From positions 1 to 33,825 of the forward strand of contig JABDET010000011.1 in NCBI GenBank assembly GCA_013286945.1: a stretch of 33,825 bases of DNA. The letters run 5' to 3'. The notes under the pieces were generated by a model. That model ran no database searches. It saw only the letters and a program-made list of their open reading frames with translations, and was not told the origin of the DNA. A program made the translations under genes and the position numbers. This document shows positions 31,564-33,825 of this stretch, one piece after another. Positions within the stretch are counted from its first letter, which is position 1. Every line of letters begins with the position of its first letter. This DNA comes from Candidatus Melainabacteria bacterium. GTDB lineage: Bacteria; Vulcanimicrobiota; JABDET01.

Positions 31564-32286
31564 ATGCGACTTCAGAAATTTCTGGCGGAACGGGGAATCC
31601 AAAGCCGGAGGAAGTGTGAAGAGCTCATCAAGTCAGGGCTCGTCTTCGTCAATGACACACGAGCTCATCTGGGTGAGCAAATCGATCCTGACAACGATGT
31701 CGTCAAGGTTGATGGGAAGGTGGTCGAATACTCGCCTTACGCCTACTTTCTTTTTCACAAGCCCAAAGGCTATCTTTCCACCGTAACCGATCCGCAAAAG
31801 CGACCAACGATCTTTGACTTGGTTAAAATCAAAGGAAGAGTTTTTCCGGTGGGGAGACTTGACAAAGATTCAGAAGGTCTGATGCTCCTCACCAATGATG
31901 GGGATCTGGCGTATGCGCTCACCCATCCGAAGTTTCAAGTGGAAAAAGTCTATGAAGTGCAAGTGGAAGGAATTCCTTCCACAAAAGTTTTAGAACAAAT
32001 CAAGAAGGGGGTTTTGCTTAAAGACGGGTTGACGTCTCCGGCACAAGCACGGGTTTTAAAAATTCTCGAAGGGGAAAAGAAGTGTTGGCTTGAAATTAAA
32101 ATTCATGAAGGAAGAAAGCGAGAAATACGTCGCATGCTGAAGACACTCGGTCACGAAGTCATTTCGCTATGTCGAGTTGCGATTGGTCCTCTCCAACTTT
32201 CTCTTCTTCCTTCCGGGGAATGGCGGACTTTAAATGAAAAGGAACTGAAAGAACTTTTGAAACTTAAGTCCAACAAAACTTGGTGA
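31564..32286 (+). CDS. rluB: rRNA pseudouridine synthase, RsuA/RluB family
   Basis: The protein is 240 aa. It has an N-terminal S4 RNA-binding domain (MRLQKFLAERGIQSRRKCEELIKSGLVFVNDTRAHLGEQI), then the catalytic domain with FHKPKGYLSTVTDP and the motif VGRLDKDSEGLMLLTNDG, whose Asp is the nucleophile. IHEGRKREIRRMLKTLGHEV is the conserved C-terminal block. Size and sequence fit RluB/RsuA; which rRNA position it modifies is not readable here. The ATG at 31564 gives the standard family N-terminus. A TTG at 31552 overlapping the porin stop (TTGA) would add four residues. It is followed by the aminopeptidase after 7 bases. Confidence 0.93.
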   Translation: MRLQKFLAERGIQSRRKCEELIKSGLVFVNDTRAHLGEQIDPDNDVVKVDGKVVEYSPYAYFLFHKPKGYLSTVTDPQKRPTIFDLVKIKGRVFPVGRLDKDSEGLMLLTNDGDLAYALTHPKFQVEKVYEVQVEGIPSTKVLEQIKKGVLLKDGLTSPAQARVLKILEGEKKCWLEIKIHEGRKREIRRMLKTLGHEVISLCRVAIGPLQLSLLPSGEWRTLNEKELKELLKLKSNKTW

Positions 32287-32293
32287 CAGCCTC

Positions 32294-33367
32294 ATGATTG
32301 AACGAATCAAAACGATTCAAGAAAGACTCTCCAAAGAAAACATTGATGGATTCCTTGTAACCTGCGCGGAGAACAAGCGCTACCTAACCAATTTCTCTGG
32401 TTCGGCAAGCTGGGTGGTCATCACGCAAGACCGATGTTTGATCATGGTTGATGGGCGCTACACTCAACAAGCCGCTGATGAATGCCCCGCTGAAGTGGAA
32501 AAAGTTCACATCAGCGACTTTCTTGATGGATTCCCTAAGGAACTTCCATCCGTGCTGCACCAACTCAAGATAAAGCGACTCGGGGTTGAGGCTCACAAAA
32601 TGACCTTGTTGGAAGCTCGACGGATCGAAGAGAACAGCGGAGCCGTCATCCTCGTCTCCACCACAGGATGGCTCGAAGCACTTCGCATTAAGAAAGCTGA
32701 AAGCGAAGTCACCTTGCTTCGAAAAGCCATCACGCTTGCCGAAAAGGCATGCGCGGAAGCCATAGAACACATCAAACCAGGGGTCGATGAAGCTACCATT
32801 GCTTATCAAATTGTGGATCATCTTGGTCGGCATGGCTGTAAAGAGGCTTTTGATTCGATCGTGGCTTCGGGAGAGCGTTCTGCCATGCCTCATGGGAAGC
32901 CCACAACGCGCAAGATTCAAAAAGGGGACGTGGTTATCATTGACATGGGGGCCCTTTTTCAAGGTTATCACTCGGATGTCACTCGAACCGTTTGCGTGGG
33001 GGAGGTTTCCGAAGAAAAGAAAAAAGTCTTTGAAGTATTGCAAAAAGCCCAAGAAGCAGCCTATAAGACGATCCGCCCAGGCAGTGCAGCTAAGGAAGCG
33101 GATCTGGCGGCGAGAAAAGTCATTGCCGAAGCCGGCTATGGCGACTACTTCAGTCATGGCCTTGGGCATGGAATTGGCCTTGAAATTCACGAAGCTCCAA
33201 CGTTGCGTCGAACAAGCGACCAAGTCCTTGAGGCTGGCATGGTAGTCACCGTTGAGCCCGGCGTTTACATTCCTGGAAAATTTGGAATGCGATTAGAAGA
33301 TGATGTCCTTGTGACTGAAACCGGTTGCGAGGTCTTGACCACCCTGCCGCAAAAGCTCAAAGTTTAG
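32294..33367 (+). CDS. Xaa-Pro aminopeptidase/dipeptidase (M24B)
   Basis: The protein is 357 aa. The N-terminal creatinase-like domain is about 1-130 (NKRYLTNFSGSASWVVIT, LIMVDGRYTQQA). The C-terminal pita-bread domain carries five metal ligands: D217 (VVIIDMG), D228 (HSDVTRTV), H292 (GLGHGIGLEIHEAP), E321 (VTVEPGVY) and E335 (RLEDDV). These hold two divalent metals that cleave the N-terminal residue before proline, or Xaa-Pro dipeptides. The length matches short M24B members of about 355 aa. The ATG at 32294 lies 7 bases after the rluB stop. No signal peptide is present, so it is cytoplasmic. The pair rluB-aminopeptidase appears to be co-transcribed. Confidence 0.94.
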   Translation: MIERIKTIQERLSKENIDGFLVTCAENKRYLTNFSGSASWVVITQDRCLIMVDGRYTQQAADECPAEVEKVHISDFLDGFPKELPSVLHQLKIKRLGVEAHKMTLLEARRIEENSGAVILVSTTGWLEALRIKKAESEVTLLRKAITLAEKACAEAIEHIKPGVDEATIAYQIVDHLGRHGCKEAFDSIVASGERSAMPHGKPTTRKIQKGDVVIIDMGALFQGYHSDVTRTVCVGEVSEEKKKVFEVLQKAQEAAYKTIRPGSAAKEADLAARKVIAEAGYGDYFSHGLGHGIGLEIHEAPTLRRTSDQVLEAGMVVTVEPGVYIPGKFGMRLEDDVLVTETGCEVLTTLPQKLKV

Positions 33368-33382
33368 CCGTTATAGAAGTTC

Positions 33383-33395
33383 ACAAAATGTTAAC
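33383..33395 (+). promoter_or_regulatory. 13-base box ACAAAATGTTAAC, copy 2
   Basis: Identical to 12561-12573. Both copies lie 34 bases (start to start) upstream of the -35 hexamer and 69 bases upstream of the ATG. The identical placement in two unrelated genes is the evidence that it is a shared regulatory site. The 21-base sequences between the box and the -35 are otherwise unrelated. Confidence 0.6.
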
Positions 33396-33416
33396 GCGCA
33401 AGCCTTCCGAACGCTC

Positions 33417-33444
33417 TTGACATCCCTCCCCGCCATGGTATACT
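33417..33444 (+). promoter_or_regulatory. Strong sigma-70-type promoter, predicted near-leaderless
   Basis: TTGACA (33417-33422, consensus), a 16-base spacer and TATACT (33439-33444). The ATG at 33452 lies 8 bases after the -10, so the transcript should start within about one base of the start codon. No Shine-Dalgarno is present. Confidence 0.75.
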
Positions 33445-33451
33445 GCCAATT

Positions 33452-33825
33452 ATGCCTATAGAAAAAAGCTGCTTCCTTGAATATTTGTCACTTGTTGATA
33501 AGCAGGTTGCAGCAGGACTTCTTGAGTATCGACCAAGTGCCCACTTTGATCGACGTCTTCATGTAGAAGTTCAGACTTCCATCGACTTATTATCTAGCAA
33601 GGGGAGAGACGTTTTAATAAGCGATAGCCTCAATTATTCCACACAATTCATGAGCGAAGTAGGAAGACACTCATTAACTAAGAAGAACGGACCTGTCGAC
33701 CTTGCCTGGGGATGTCTGAATGTTGGAGGTATCTCTATGCTAAGCATGGCTAGCGGTTTAATTATTGCTACTCTAGACGTGCTGGTGGGGCTTCGCTTTG
33801 GTGTGAAGGCAAATGCGAAGGTATC
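33452..33825 (+). CDS. Hypothetical protein, 3'-truncated by window edge
   Basis: The frame from ATG 33452 stays open for 124 codons to the end of the window. It starts MPIEKSCFLEYLSLVDKQ and includes a hydrophobic segment near residues 85-112 (VGGISMLSMASGLIIATLDVL). The first 80 residues are mixed polar and hydrophobic with no recognised domain. The start is supported by the near-consensus promoter directly in front, without a ribosome site. The gene is a probable leaderless-transcript partner of the 12630 gene, because both have the same upstream 13-base box at the same distance. Function is unknown; the missing 3' end may carry the informative domain. Confidence 0.6.
   Translation, partial: MPIEKSCFLEYLSLVDKQVAAGLLEYRPSAHFDRRLHVEVQTSIDLLSSKGRDVLISDSLNYSTQFMSEVGRHSLTKKNGPVDLAWGCLNVGGISMLSMASGLIIATLDVLVGLRFGVKANAKV

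Overview
The window comes from a Gram-negative-type bacterium. Supporting genes include a type II secretion/pseudopilin operon, an HlyD-type periplasmic adaptor and an S-layer-homology (SLH) outer-membrane porin. An SLH anchor fused to a porin is typical of deep-branching or uncultured diderm lineages rather than Proteobacteria. I cannot name the phylum from sequence alone. Genes are tightly packed, with many 4-base start/stop overlaps and only moderate GC. There is no rRNA, recognisable tRNA, CRISPR array, transposase or phage gene.

Layout. (1) 1-663: 3' end of an HlyD-family adaptor, convergent with (2) 660-6942 on the minus strand. In transcription order that operon is GAF histidine kinase, REC-TPR-BTAD regulator, GspF, then GspH-, GspK-, GspI- and GspJ-like pseudopilins. 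It has no ATPase, secretin or major pseudopilin. (3) 7058-12520, minus strand: an 11-TPR protein, transketolase, an unknown 146-aa protein, and a 522-aa protein made of five tandem sigma-70 region-4-like units. (4) 12630-14424, plus strand: a divergently transcribed ATLF/anthrax-lethal-factor-like zinc peptidase and an unknown beta-rich protein. (5) 14570-20698, plus strand: a phosphate module of degenerate REC/HD-GYP-BTAD regulator, PhoB-like regulator, PhoR-like kinase, DUF47 (PhoU-like) protein and Pit transporter. (6) An acyl-CoA dehydrogenase on the minus strand and a divergent Ser/Thr pseudokinase. (7) 22848-23575: a gene-poor gap holding a large nested inverted-repeat element. (8) 23576-28691: two Roadblock/LC7 proteins, a REC-Rossmann-GAF histidine kinase and its NarL-type partner. 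(9) A small membrane protein, a membrane-anchored UspA protein and the SLH porin. (10) An RsuA/RluB pseudouridine synthase, an M24B aminopeptidase, and a partial unknown gene running off the right edge.

The window is unusually rich in signalling. It holds two OmpR-type-wHTH/BTAD regulators, three histidine kinases, two classical response regulators, a pseudokinase, Roadblock proteins and a UspA protein. Regulators usually sit in the same operon as their likely targets: pseudopili, phosphate uptake and redox/energy sensing.

The most interesting signals are four. First, a nested inverted-repeat element at 23163-23526 has a strong GC-rich stem closing a run of internal hairpins. Second, a shared promoter layout appears at 12561-12630 and 33383-33452: an identical 13-base box at an identical distance from both the -35 and the ATG, with the predicted transcription start falling on or next to the start codon (leaderless genes). 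Third, a protein carries five sigma-region-4 repeats and no region 2. Fourth, a degenerate HD-GYP domain is fused to a BTAD regulator at the head of a phosphate operon.
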